Shown here: piece by piece, positions 8,001 through 14,587 of the stretch | How positions within the stretch are numbered: the first letter of the stretch is position 1 | Layout: every line of letters starts with the position of its first letter | From: RGIG995 sp045635765 | Lineage (GTDB): Bacteria; Bacillota; Clostridia; Oscillospirales; UBA644 | Reading direction: 5' to 3' | NCBI GenBank assembly: GCA_045635765.1 | Contig: JAZTWH010000007.1 | Span: 1 to 18,922 of the forward strand | DNA: 18,922 nt | Position numbers and translations under genes: made by a program | The notes under the pieces: generated by a model | Told to the model about the DNA's origin: nothing | The model's input: the letters and a program-made list of their open reading frames with translations, nothing else | Database searches by the model: none

Positions 8001-8175
8001 CGTTTACACCTATGGGAATGACAAGATCACGGAGATCTTCCAAAAGAACGAGCCTGTAATTAAGAGTGAGGTTTTGGCAGAAACCGTAGCGTACACTGCC
8101 CCCACGCAGGCTGAACATCCCAAGACCTGGAACATCAACGGAGAAAAGGTTACCCTCGGCGTAAAAGTGATTTAA
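5023..8175 (+). CDS. ileS: Isoleucyl-tRNA synthetase
   Basis: This class I synthetase of 1050 residues charges tRNA-Ile. The ATG at 5023 was chosen because GGAGGAAAAGCT precedes it; the frame is open upstream to 4963, but that part is T-box leader. Landmarks: GKPHIGH as the HIGH motif (residues 52-58), the WDTHGLPVE segment, KMSKS at 600-604 in the Rossmann fold, the WFDSGAMPFAQWHYP and GVDQTRGWFYS segments, and cysteine pairs CPRCG and CPHCG that may bind zinc. The editing domain (CP1) lies between, with TTTPWTLPSN and DGTGIVHIAPAFGEDD. The length and C-terminal end resemble the longer, eukaryote-like type (IleS2) rather than the E. coli type with its C-terminal zinc finger; members of that type are often less sensitive to mupirocin. 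Expression is under the Ile T-box. Confidence 0.97.
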   Translation: MYEKVSADLNFVDREKKIEEFWAKNQIFEKSVDQRKDGAYFTFYDGPPTANGKPHIGHVLTRVIKDTIPRYKAMKGNFTVRKAGWDTHGLPVELEVEKKLGLDGKEQIEKYGLEPFIKECKESVWKYKEMWEDFSDTVGYWADMKDPYVTYDNSFIESEWWALKQIWEKGLLYKGFKIVPYCPRCGTPLSSHEVAQGYKTVKERSAVVRFKAVGEDAYFLAWTTTPWTLPSNVALCVNPDDTYCKVKAADGYTYYLAQALLDSVLGKLAEDGPAYEILETYSGKDLEYKEYEPLFACAAAVAEKQHKKGHYITCDGYVTMADGTGIVHIAPAFGEDDAKVGRKYDLPFVQFVDGAGNMTEETPYAGKFVKDADPLVLVDLDKEGKLFDAPKFEHEYPFCWRCDTPLIYYARESWFIKMSAVKDDLLRNNATINWMPENIGTGRFGDWLKNVQDWGISRNRYWGTPLNIWQCDCGHQHAVGSIEELKSLSDNCPDEVELHRPYIDAVTIKCPHCGKEMHRVPEVIDCWFDSGAMPFAQWHYPFENKEIFHKTFPADFISEGVDQTRGWFYSLLAISTLLFNKAPYKNVIVLGHVQDADGQKMSKSKGNAVDPFDALEKHGADAIRWYFYSNSAPWLPNRFHHAAVTEGQRKFMGTLWNTYAFFVLYANIDGFDATKFTLDYDKLSVMDKWMISKLNTLIKTTDDYMSNYKITEVSRVMQSFVEDMSNWYVRRSRERFWAKGMEQDKINAYMTLYTVLTTFCKLAAPLVPFVTEDIYQNLVRSIDKTAPESIHLCDYPVATEAWINADMEAGMDEVLQVVTLGRNCRNAANIKNRQPIAAMYVKGDRELGEEYKAIVADELNVREVRIAENVKQFLSYSFKPQLKTVGPKYGKYLNAIRTALTELNGSEAMDELEETGCLKLNLDGEEIRLTREDLLIESAQTQGYESCTDNGVTVVLDTTLTPELIEEGFVREIISKIQTMRKESGFEVTDHIAVYTYGNDKITEIFQKNEPVIKSEVLAETVAYTAPTQAEHPKTWNINGEKVTLGVKVI

Positions 8176-8181
8176 AACAAC

Positions 8182-8212
8182 AACTCCCCCGGTCATGCGA
8201 TCGGGGGAGTTT
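8182..8212 (+). terminator. Hairpin between ileS and WYL regulator
   Basis: A 10-bp stem (8182-8191 with 8202-8211, loop of 10 bases) follows the ileS stop. The T-run after it is only TTT and then GGC, and the next gene's ribosome binding site starts 4 bases later, so termination may be leaky and the regulator may be partly co-transcribed with ileS. Confidence 0.6.
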
Positions 8213-8229
8213 GGCAAAGGAGCATTAAA

Positions 8230-9210
8230 ATGCCGAAATCTGCAAATCAAAAATTAAAATTACCCTGTTTGATAAGGATATTGAAAGAAAAAACCGACGA
8301 GGACCACGGATTGAAGGCGGACGAACTGATCCGGGAACTGGCCCGCTATGGTATTTCGGCAGAACGGAAAAGCATTTACGACGATATGCGTCTGCTGCAG
8401 GATTCCTTCGGAATGGTCATTGAGCATGACAAGGCCCACGGGTATCGGTTGGCAGAGCAGGAGTTTGACCTGCCCGAGCTGAAAATGCTGGTGGACGCCG
8501 TACAGTCCAGCCGGTTCATTTCCGTGACCAAAAGCGATGAACTGATTCGGAAGCTGAAGGGATTGACCAGTGAACACAAGGCACGGAAATTGCAACGGCA
8601 GGTGACGGTAAAAAACCGCATCAAGTCCATGAACAACACCACCATTTACTCCATTGACACCATCCATAACGCCATTTTGAACGACCGGCAAATTACCTTC
8701 CAATACTGGGGCTGGACAGTCAACAAGGAGCAAGTGGCCCGGCACAACGGTAAAAGATACCGGGTATCCCCCTGGATGCTGTTGTGGGACGACGAATATT
8801 ATTATCTGGTGGCCTACGACCGTGAAAATGCACAGATCCGCCATTACCGGGTGGACCGGATGCGGACGGTAACCGAAACGGAGGAAAAACGGGAAGGCCG
8901 GGAAGAATTCACGAAAATAGACATCGCAGAATATTCCTCGGGAGTATTCGGAATGTTTGGGGGACAGACCACCCACGTGACCTTTCGGTGCAGACCGTCC
9001 ATGGCGGACGTGGTCCTTGACCGGTTTGGGAAGGACGTGATGCTGATTCCCGAGTCCGACGGATTCCGATTCCACGCAGACATTAACGTTTCGCCCCAAT
9101 TTTTCGGTTGGGTGGCGTCCTTCGGGGACGAAATCAAGATCCTCTCCCCTTCGGACACCGTGGCCCGATTCAAGCAACATCTGACCGATGCCTTAAATCA
9201 ATACGAATAA
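8230..9210 (+). CDS. WYL-domain (YafY-type) transcriptional regulator
   Basis: The 326-residue protein has a DeoR-like winged helix-turn-helix at the N-terminus (about 8-75, including LIRELARYGISAERKSIYDD) that should bind DNA. A WYL domain follows (about 145-213), with ITFQYWGW, RYRVSPWMLLWDDEYYYLVAYD and the IRHYRVDRM end. The C-terminal WCX-type extension (about 245-326) is preceded by VTFRCRPSMADVVLDRFG. WYL domains are thought to sense nucleic acid or nucleotide ligands. The start follows AAAGGAG at a spacing of about 8 bases. No promoter of its own is visible, so it may depend on ileS read-through. The target is unknown. It ends 21 bases from the convergent Hsp33-like gene, with no clear terminator between them. 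Confidence 0.92.
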   Translation: MPKSANQKLKLPCLIRILKEKTDEDHGLKADELIRELARYGISAERKSIYDDMRLLQDSFGMVIEHDKAHGYRLAEQEFDLPELKMLVDAVQSSRFISVTKSDELIRKLKGLTSEHKARKLQRQVTVKNRIKSMNNTTIYSIDTIHNAILNDRQITFQYWGWTVNKEQVARHNGKRYRVSPWMLLWDDEYYYLVAYDRENAQIRHYRVDRMRTVTETEEKREGREEFTKIDIAEYSSGVFGMFGGQTTHVTFRCRPSMADVVLDRFGKDVMLIPESDGFRFHADINVSPQFFGWVASFGDEIKILSPSDTVARFKQHLTDALNQYE

Positions 9211-9231
9211 AATAGGCCGACCTTTTGCCCT

Positions 9232-9948
9232 TTATTCAAGCTCAAAGGTATATTTCTTTCCGCAGGCATTGCAATAGGTGACGATTTTTCCGTTTTCCGC
9301 CAAATCCTTCCGTTCCTCGGGAGGCATAGCGGAAACGAAACGCATCAGTGCCCCCCGGGAGCACGTGCAGCCGAAGCGGAGGGGGGTGCTTTCCAAAGGC
9401 TCAAACCCCTCGGGAATCCGTTCCTCGGGGAGGGCCTCGGACGCTTGGGCACACAGGCCCGACAGGTCACAGGATTCCCCGGGAAGCTGTTCGACAACGA
9501 TGCAGAAAAAGGTGCCGTTTCTCTCAAAAACCTTACAAACGGCCGCAATCTGCAGAGACTGAGCAAAATAGGTGGAAACCAGGTCTTCCAATCCCTTTCC
9601 GCAGACCATTCCCGTGTAATTTCCTCTTAAATGAAGCTGCAACGTAACCTCCAAGGTGTCCTCCGCCCCGTCGCAGGACTCCTCTTTCCGGCCTCGGACC
9701 ATGCCGTCCTTGTCGGCCGTGGCAGAGAAAAGGCCTCTTCCGGGCAAAGAAAGGCGAGCCGTGACGGAGGCCCGATCATCCTTCTGGAGGGCAGAAATAC
9801 AGCAAGCAAAGGCCTCCAGCTTTCCCAAAAGGATCACGTCTTGACCCTCAAGATGATTCAACTGGGAAGACTTGGCCACGGCATCGGAGAGGGAAATGCA
9901 AAAAATCCGGGCGTTTTGGGCAAGATACTTCGATACTTGTTGGGTCAT
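9232..9948 (-). CDS. hslO: Hsp33-like redox-regulated chaperone, short form
   Basis: The 238-residue protein resembles Hsp33, a cytoplasmic holdase switched on by oxidation of a zinc-bound cysteine cluster. The C-terminal redox switch is visible as CTC (Cys194, Cys196) and CNAC (Cys226, Cys229), in the order FGCTCSRGAL...YCNACGKKYTF, as in the CxC-CxxC Hsp33 signature. The N-terminal domain (MTQQVSKYLAQNARIFCISLSDAV, then SLPGRGLFSATADKDGMVRG) also matches. It is about 50 residues shorter than typical Hsp33 (about 290): the segment between the VRG motif and the switch is compressed and carries extra cysteines. The start at 9946-9948 has AAGGAG upstream and overlaps the stop of the methyltransferase in ATGA, so the two are translationally coupled. 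Confidence 0.85.
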   Translation of the reverse strand: MTQQVSKYLAQNARIFCISLSDAVAKSSQLNHLEGQDVILLGKLEAFACCISALQKDDRASVTARLSLPGRGLFSATADKDGMVRGRKEESCDGAEDTLEVTLQLHLRGNYTGMVCGKGLEDLVSTYFAQSLQIAAVCKVFERNGTFFCIVVEQLPGESCDLSGLCAQASEALPEERIPEGFEPLESTPLRFGCTCSRGALMRFVSAMPPEERKDLAENGKIVTYCNACGKKYTFELE

Positions 9949-10661
9949 AGCGGTCTCCTTACGATGATTATTTTCCGTCCCTGATAGGGAATGGTTTTTT
10001 GGGGCAGGAACCCCACGGTGCGAAGGTAATTTCGCATTTCATCGGCGTCATACCATCGCTCCCAGATCTCCTCCTCCACCCGGGTATAGGCTTGGCCTGT
10101 CGTCAGATCGGTGGGACCCGCCTTGCGGAACAGGGTCAAAGTTTGGCAGGTATAGGTGCCGTCGAAGGATTTTTGAAGGATCAGAACGGAGCCGTCCTTT
10201 TCCTCGATCTGGGGCGTTGTATCGGAAAATAATTTTTTATCCTTCAGGTCAAAAATAAAATATCCGCCGGGCTCAGTGAAATGATAAAGACGGCGAAAGA
10301 ACCGTTTCACTTCCTGCTTGCTTAACAGGTGGTTCACCGTATCCATAGAAGAAAACACCGCATGGTAGGCACCGTAAAGGTCGATTTCCGGGAGGGACTG
10401 ACACATCAGATGAGGGTGAATTCCCTCGCTGGTCAGCTTTTCAAAGGCCAGGTCCAGCATTTCGGCGGACGCATCCACGCCGCTGCAATCAAAGCCCCGG
10501 CGAGACAATTCCAGCATCAGCGTCCCCGTTCCGCAGCCGCAATCCAAGGCCAGGGGATTCTCGGGGAGATCCAGATGAGGCAAAGTGCGGGTTAGATAGT
10601 CCCCGTAGTCGAACCCGGAGTTGAACCGGTCGTAATCCCGGGCAATGGCGTCGTAATCCAT
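9945..10661 (-). CDS. Class I SAM-dependent methyltransferase
   Basis: The 238-residue protein has a Rossmann-type SAM-binding fold. Motif I is ALDCGCGTG (about 38-46), followed by the acidic strand-2 end GVDAS (Asp63) and an FSSMDTVNHL segment near motif IV. The C-terminal part (YDADEMRNYLRTVGFLPQ) is usual for small-molecule methyltransferases of the UbiE/YrrT type. The substrate cannot be told. The ATG is preceded by GGAGGCTCT. It is first of two genes, with its stop overlapping the Hsp33-like start. I see no convincing promoter upstream, although the gene diverges from the pseudo-carboxypeptidase across about 100 bases. Confidence 0.88.
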   Translation of the reverse strand: MDYDAIARDYDRFNSGFDYGDYLTRTLPHLDLPENPLALDCGCGTGTLMLELSRRGFDCSGVDASAEMLDLAFEKLTSEGIHPHLMCQSLPEIDLYGAYHAVFSSMDTVNHLLSKQEVKRFFRRLYHFTEPGGYFIFDLKDKKLFSDTTPQIEEKDGSVLILQKSFDGTYTCQTLTLFRKAGPTDLTTGQAYTRVEEEIWERWYDADEMRNYLRTVGFLPQKTIPYQGRKIIIVRRPL

Positions 10662-10707
10662 AGAGCCTCCATAAAATAAAATGTTACAGTTTTTTTAGAA
10701 AATTCCC

Positions 10708-10736
10708 TTTTCATTTGGAATCGGATATGCTATAAT
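10708..10736 (+). promoter_or_regulatory. Promoter of the S11-like gene
   Basis: A weak -35 (TTTTCA, 10708-10713), a 17-base spacer and TATAAT (10731-10736) preceded by TGC, an extended -10. It lies 29 bases before the start codon. Confidence 0.7.
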
Positions 10737-10765
10737 AGTACTATATACAACATTGGGAGTGGGAC

Positions 10766-12103
10766 ATGAAAACATCTTTAAAACTCCGTTTCGGAGCTCT
10801 TTTATTCGCCCTGGTCTTTCTTTTGGGCGGGTTGGCCCTTTCCGGGGAGGAAGTTACGGAAGAAGAACCGGAGATCGGGGCGGAATATGCCGTTATTTTC
10901 AATGCCGACGACGAAGGCGAGATTCTGTACGGGAAGAATGAAACGTCCTCGGTCTATTGCGGATTTTTGCCCCGGGTAATGACCTGTCTTTTGATCGCGG
11001 AAAGCGGAAAACTGGAGGAAACGGTAACCGTAACGAAGGGGATGTTGGTCAATACGCCCCAGATATCCACGGCCCAGCTGAAGGCAGGGGATGAAATTAC
11101 CTATGGGGATCTAATCACCTGTATCTGCGTAGTCAATTCCCAGGAAGCGGCGGTTGCGGCGGCCACTTCCCTTGGAGGGGATCTGAAAACCTTCGTTGCG
11201 ATGATGAATGAAAAGGCAAAAGCCCTGGGGGCGTCCGACACGGTATTCACGAACGTTACGGGGAACTTCGTATCCAACACCAAGCAAATCTCCACCTTAG
11301 CGGACTGTGCGAAAATCATCAGTGCGGCCCTTCAGCACCAGGTAATCGCGGAAGCGGCGGCCCTTCGGACCGCAAAAATCACCGTGAACGGCAAAGAAAA
11401 AAATCTATATACCCGTAATATGCTCATCGAGCCGGCGGGGAGCAATTACAACCCGGCGGCAAAGGGATTGTTTATTTACTCTCAGGAGAAAAACAACGCA
11501 TCCATTGCCACCTGCAGAAAGGATTCAGAGCGAAATATTATCTCCATGGCCGTGACAACGAAAGGATTGGGAGAGCTTTACAAGGATGCGGGCGTGCTTT
11601 TAAAATATTCCCAAAACCGTTACGTTTCCAGAACCTTGCTGACCAAGGGGGCTACCTTAGAGGAGGTTACGGTAACCAACGGAAAGGGCGTGGATTACGT
11701 TATTTTAACGTCCAAAGAAGGAGTCACTGCTCTCATCCCCAAAATCTACGCAAATCAGGAGCCGACCCTCACCTTTGATATTCCCGAATCAATCGAAGCC
11801 CCGATAGAAAAAGGAGCCGTTTTAGGCACGGTAACGGTGTCTTGCGGAAACAAGGAATACGGGAGCGTGGAATTGATCGCCCAATCGGGGGTAGAATTGG
11901 ATTACTTTGAACTGTATTCCTCCAATATGATGAGGTTTTTCTCCAATCCCTGGCTTTGGATCCTTTTGGGGGGCCTGTTGTTCGTAGTCTGCGGATACAT
12001 TTTCCTGACCTATCGAATCAACAATCCAAAGAAAAAGAAAACCTCGACGAAGGCTACCGGCGGCCGAATCCGAATGACCGGGTCGGAGGAAGACGACGAA
12101 TAA
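10766..12103 (+). CDS. D,D-carboxypeptidase-like (peptidase S11) membrane protein lacking catalytic motifs
   Basis: The 445-residue protein has an N-terminal signal or anchor helix (residues 8-26), an S11-like body (about 37-275), a PBP5-C-like beta segment (about 290-385), a C-terminal transmembrane helix (about 393-415) and a short basic-then-acidic cytoplasmic tail. The body aligns by eye with DacA/DacF: KNETSSVYCGFLPRVMTCLLIAE sits where such enzymes have the PAS-x-TK-x-MT active-site helix. The catalytic serine position is Phe67 and the lysine position Arg70. The SxN motif region reads VVNSQEAA (about 122-129). The KTG region reads AAKGLFIYS (about 231-239) without KTG. All three active-site elements are thus lost while the fold-defining residues remain, so it is probably a non-catalytic, perhaps muropeptide-binding, relative acting at the outer face of the membrane. 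It is monocistronic, with GGGAG as ribosome binding site. Confidence 0.82.
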   Translation: MKTSLKLRFGALLFALVFLLGGLALSGEEVTEEEPEIGAEYAVIFNADDEGEILYGKNETSSVYCGFLPRVMTCLLIAESGKLEETVTVTKGMLVNTPQISTAQLKAGDEITYGDLITCICVVNSQEAAVAAATSLGGDLKTFVAMMNEKAKALGASDTVFTNVTGNFVSNTKQISTLADCAKIISAALQHQVIAEAAALRTAKITVNGKEKNLYTRNMLIEPAGSNYNPAAKGLFIYSQEKNNASIATCRKDSERNIISMAVTTKGLGELYKDAGVLLKYSQNRYVSRTLLTKGATLEEVTVTNGKGVDYVILTSKEGVTALIPKIYANQEPTLTFDIPESIEAPIEKGAVLGTVTVSCGNKEYGSVELIAQSGVELDYFELYSSNMMRFFSNPWLWILLGGLLFVVCGYIFLTYRINNPKKKKTSTKATGGRIRMTGSEEDDE

Positions 12104-12125
12104 AACCTTCTTTGATTTCAAGAAG

Positions 12126-12160
12126 ATTCCGCACCGCAAAGGTGCGGAATTATTTTTTTG
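12126..12160 (+). terminator. Intrinsic terminator after S11-like gene
   Basis: A 9-10-bp stem (12127-12135 with 12141-12149, loop GCAAA) is followed by TTATTTTTTTG. It lies 23 bases after the stop and just beyond the aroK stop on the other strand. On the minus side the run is TCTTCTT, so it may also help end aroK. Confidence 0.88.
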
Positions 12161-12166
12161 CAAAGA

Positions 12167-12691
12167 TTATTTTTCAGGGGGCTGGGGGTCGGGAAATCCT
12201 TGAGCCGCCAGCTGTGCCAAAACGCGACCGATACAGGAACGAAGGGATCGGTTGTTGGTAACACGGGCATCGGCAATGGATTCGTAAATGGGAATTCGGC
12301 GGCGTGCAATGGGGTAAATTCGGGTGGGATCGTCGTGGAACACGGGGCGTTTATCGGTATTCAGGGTGGTCAAGATAGATCGGGGATGCCGGACAACGTA
12401 TAAAACCGTTTCTTCCCGAAGAAGGTCTACGTTCTCCGAACGCTCCACAATTCCACCCCCGGTGGCGACCACACAGCGGTCCAAGTTCTCGTTGACCCAC
12501 TTTAACGCGGCAATTTCCTTTTCCCGGAAGGAGTCTTCCCCCTGACCGTACAACTCGTGAATGGTTGCTCCTTCCCGCTGGGTGATCAGCCGGTCTAGAT
12601 CCACAAAACGCAAGTTCAGCCGTCGGGCAACGATCCGCCCCACGGTGGTCTTCCCTGCTCCGGGCAGGCCTACGAGATAGAGATTGGCCAT
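12167..12691 (-). CDS. aroK: Shikimate kinase
   Basis: The 174-residue kinase phosphorylates shikimate with ATP, the fifth step of the chorismate pathway, in the cytoplasm. The ATG at 12689-12691 is preceded by AAGGAGACCTTC; a longer frame to 12730 overlaps the promoter and is rejected. Marks: Walker A GLPGAGKTT (8-16), the DLD shikimate/magnesium site (Asp31, Asp33), Arg57 in SFREKE, the ATGGGIV segment (76-82) and Arg115 of the LID in DKRPVF. Length is normal for the family. It stands alone on this strand with its own strong promoter, not beside other aro genes. Confidence 0.95.
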   Translation of the reverse strand: MANLYLVGLPGAGKTTVGRIVARRLNLRFVDLDRLITQREGATIHELYGQGEDSFREKEIAALKWVNENLDRCVVATGGGIVERSENVDLLREETVLYVVRHPRSILTTLNTDKRPVFHDDPTRIYPIARRRIPIYESIADARVTNNRSLRSCIGRVLAQLAAQGFPDPQPPEK

Positions 12692-12721
12692 GAAGGTCTC
12701 CTTTCCAAGGTTCTGTATAAC

Positions 12722-12750
12722 AGTATACAATAAAAAGCGGAAAATGTCAA
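12722..12750 (-). promoter_or_regulatory. Promoter of aroK
   Basis: On the minus strand TTGACA (12750-12745), a 17-base spacer and TATACT (12727-12722) form a strong sigma-A promoter 30 bases before the aroK start. Confidence 0.88.
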
Positions 12751-12811
12751 GGGTAGGGCAAATTTTTGAGGGGTAAAAAGCTCACCCCTTCTCAGAACTG
12801 GAAGAATTTTT

Positions 12812-12845
12812 TACAAAAAGAAGCACCCGCCAAATGGCGGGCACT
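12812..12845 (-). terminator. Terminator of the FnIII surface-protein gene
   Basis: On the minus strand an 11-bp stem (AAGTGCCCGCC with GGCGGGTGCTT, two G-U pairs, loop ATTT) is followed by CTTTTTGT. It lies 19 bases past the stop of the gene ending at 12864. Confidence 0.88.
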
Positions 12846-12863
12846 TCATATCATCGGATCAAA

Positions 12864-14270
12864 TTATTCTTGATCGTTCTTTTCTTCTTCTGCGGGAGCA
12901 GCTTCAGCTTCAGGAGCATCTTCGACTGCGGGAGCAGCTTCGGAAGTAGCTTCGGGAGCTTTCTTCTTGCCGAGAACCAGAACGAGAACAACGACGATGG
13001 CGATTACCACGACAGCGGCAACGATGATGATCCACCAGGGGAATCCATCGGAGGGCTGGGGATTGGCATTGCTGTTGTTGCTGTTGCTAACGGAACCGTC
13101 GTTCTCATCGGAAGCGACAGGAGTAGAAGCGTCGGAAGAGCCGTCAGAGGTCTTATCGCTTCCGCTTGCAGCTTCAACCTTCGGAGTTTTGAAGGTGTAA
13201 GGATCAGAGGGATCCGATTCGCTACCTGTAGCAGTTACGGAAGTAACAGTCAGTTCATACATGGTATCGGATTCCAGTCCGGTCAGGGTATAGGTCAGAT
13301 CTGTGATGGGTTCGGCATTTGCCTTAACGGCTTCATCAGCGGAGCCAACAACCTTGTAATAAACGTTGTAGCCGACAGCTTTAATGGTTTCACCCCAAGA
13401 AATGATGGTATCAGTGGTTTCTTTGCTGACGCGTTCATGCATTACGCCGGTAGGAGCAACGCCCTTGGGATCGCCGACAGACAGTTCTCCGGCATCGTGA
13501 TAAGTAATCACAGGCAGCGATGTAAGGTCTACCATCTTACAGGATTTAACTCTGTTGTAAGCAGAAACGACAAGGCGGACTTTGTCCCCTTCGTTAACCT
13601 TGAAGGAAGGAACGGAAACAGCCAGAGGATTATCCGCGGGGTTGGTTTCGTAGCCGATACGGTTGGAGGTATCGCCTTCCGCGGGCCAGATTTGCTTATC
13701 GTTCAGGTAAACGGTAACAACGCTACCCCAATTGTCCCCCAAGCCATTCGTAGGATCGGAAGTGTTCGACTCATTGTTACAAGAAACGCTCACGTCGTAG
13801 GAAATGGTGCCAGTAGCGGGAACGACGTAGGTCAGGGCTGAATCAGCTCCGTCACCGGGATGCAAGGCCGTACCAGATTTGAGGATGGCACAGTAGCGAT
13901 AGGGGCTTGCATTATCCCAAGCACCTTCCGCAACGGCAATGTAGTATTTGGTGTAGACACCCATAGCTCCGCCTTCTGCTGCATCAGAAAAATAAGCGGA
14001 CATGGGCTTGAAGGACGAAGAAGCAACATCCCAGTACTCATAGGTCCACATTCCGTTGCCAAGGAAGAATCCTTCTTCGGACTTATAGCAGCCAAGGTCG
14101 GCGTCTTTTTCCCGGCCCTCATCATGGGACCCGACTTCTTCCAGAACGGATTCATAGGAATAGGTTTCTTCCACGTATTCCAACTGAGCCGCAGAGGAAT
14201 TGACCGCAAGACCGGCGATGCAGGAAAGCATCATGGCAAGCGTCATGAGAAGCGCAAGTGTTTTTTTCAT
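12864..14270 (-). CDS. Secreted surface protein A: beta-sandwich module, fibronectin III, membrane anchor
   Basis: This 468-residue protein is the first of three tandem paralogues. The ATG at 14268-14270 follows GGAAAAGGAGATTTTCT. A signal peptide (1-28, ending NSSAA) precedes a region shared with the paralogues: WTYEYWDVASSSFKPMSAYF, PYRYC, HPGDGADSALTYVVPATGTISYD, VTVYLNDKQIWPA, FKVNEGDKVRLVVSA and PVITY (to about 258). It looks like the CBM-like jelly roll found in many Clostridial extracellular enzymes. Next are a fibronectin type III domain (about 271-363), a Ser/Asp/Asn linker, a long helix (WWIIIVAAVV to LVLG, 412-434), KKK, and a 30-residue Ala/Glu-rich cytoplasmic tail. Unlike its paralogues it lacks NPATSD, so the protein is probably kept by the helix alone. 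Glycan binding is inference; no enzyme motif is seen. Confidence 0.85.
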   Translation of the reverse strand: MKKTLALLMTLAMMLSCIAGLAVNSSAAQLEYVEETYSYESVLEEVGSHDEGREKDADLGCYKSEEGFFLGNGMWTYEYWDVASSSFKPMSAYFSDAAEGGAMGVYTKYYIAVAEGAWDNASPYRYCAILKSGTALHPGDGADSALTYVVPATGTISYDVSVSCNNESNTSDPTNGLGDNWGSVVTVYLNDKQIWPAEGDTSNRIGYETNPADNPLAVSVPSFKVNEGDKVRLVVSAYNRVKSCKMVDLTSLPVITYHDAGELSVGDPKGVAPTGVMHERVSKETTDTIISWGETIKAVGYNVYYKVVGSADEAVKANAEPITDLTYTLTGLESDTMYELTVTSVTATGSESDPSDPYTFKTPKVEAASGSDKTSDGSSDASTPVASDENDGSVSNSNNSNANPQPSDGFPWWIIIVAAVVVIAIVVVLVLVLGKKKAPEATSEAAPAVEDAPEAEAAPAEEEKNDQE

Positions 14271-14305
14271 AGAAAATCTCCTTTTCCATAAATATTGATA
14301 CACTA

Positions 14306-14334
14306 ATTATATACGATTTCAAGAAATTTGTCAA
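14306..14334 (-). promoter_or_regulatory. Promoter of surface protein A
   Basis: On the minus strand TTGACA (14334-14329), a 17-base spacer and TATAAT (14311-14306): a perfect sigma-A consensus, predicting high expression. Confidence 0.92.
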
Positions 14335-14457
14335 GAGTGTTTTTTAAGAAAAAGGCTGAAAAATTTTTGAATTTTCCTTGATTTTATCAGCTTTTTTTTG
14401 CTTTTAAACTATTTATGGTCAATTAAAACAAATTTTAGGTCATGATTTTGTGCATAT
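14335..14457 (-). promoter_or_regulatory. Conserved AT-rich upstream region of surface protein A
   Basis: No gene is seen here. Read on the minus strand, two blocks recur before the other paralogues: TGCACAAAA (14454-14446), 112 bases beyond the -35 box, and ATCAAGGAAAATTC (from 14382), about 46 beyond it. AAAAAACACTC abuts the -35. These may be regulator sites or remains of the duplication. The rest of the gap up to 14587 holds only the terminator of the next gene and a 10-bp palindrome, TTGTCGACAA, at 14526-14535. Confidence 0.5.
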
Positions 14458-14542
14458 TAACAAAAAGCACCCAAAATTGAAACAAAATTCTTACTATTTT
14501 CGGCGTTTCGGTTCTATGAAAGAAATTGTCGACAACGCACAT

Positions 14543-14574
14543 AAAAAGGCGGCACGATTTACGCACCGCCTTTT
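14543..14574 (-). terminator. Terminator of surface protein B gene
   Basis: On the minus strand AAAAGGCGGTGCG pairs with CGTGCCGCCTTTT (two G-U pairs), closing a short AT-rich loop, and is followed by further Ts. It lies 13 bases beyond the stop of the gene ending at 14588. Confidence 0.88.
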
Positions 14575-14587
14575 GGGTTTAGGAGAA

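Noticed and set aside
12769..12789. AGGGGT/ACCCCT hairpin between aroK and the neighbouring terminator
   Set aside because: A six-base stem without a T-run on either side; nothing ties it to a function.
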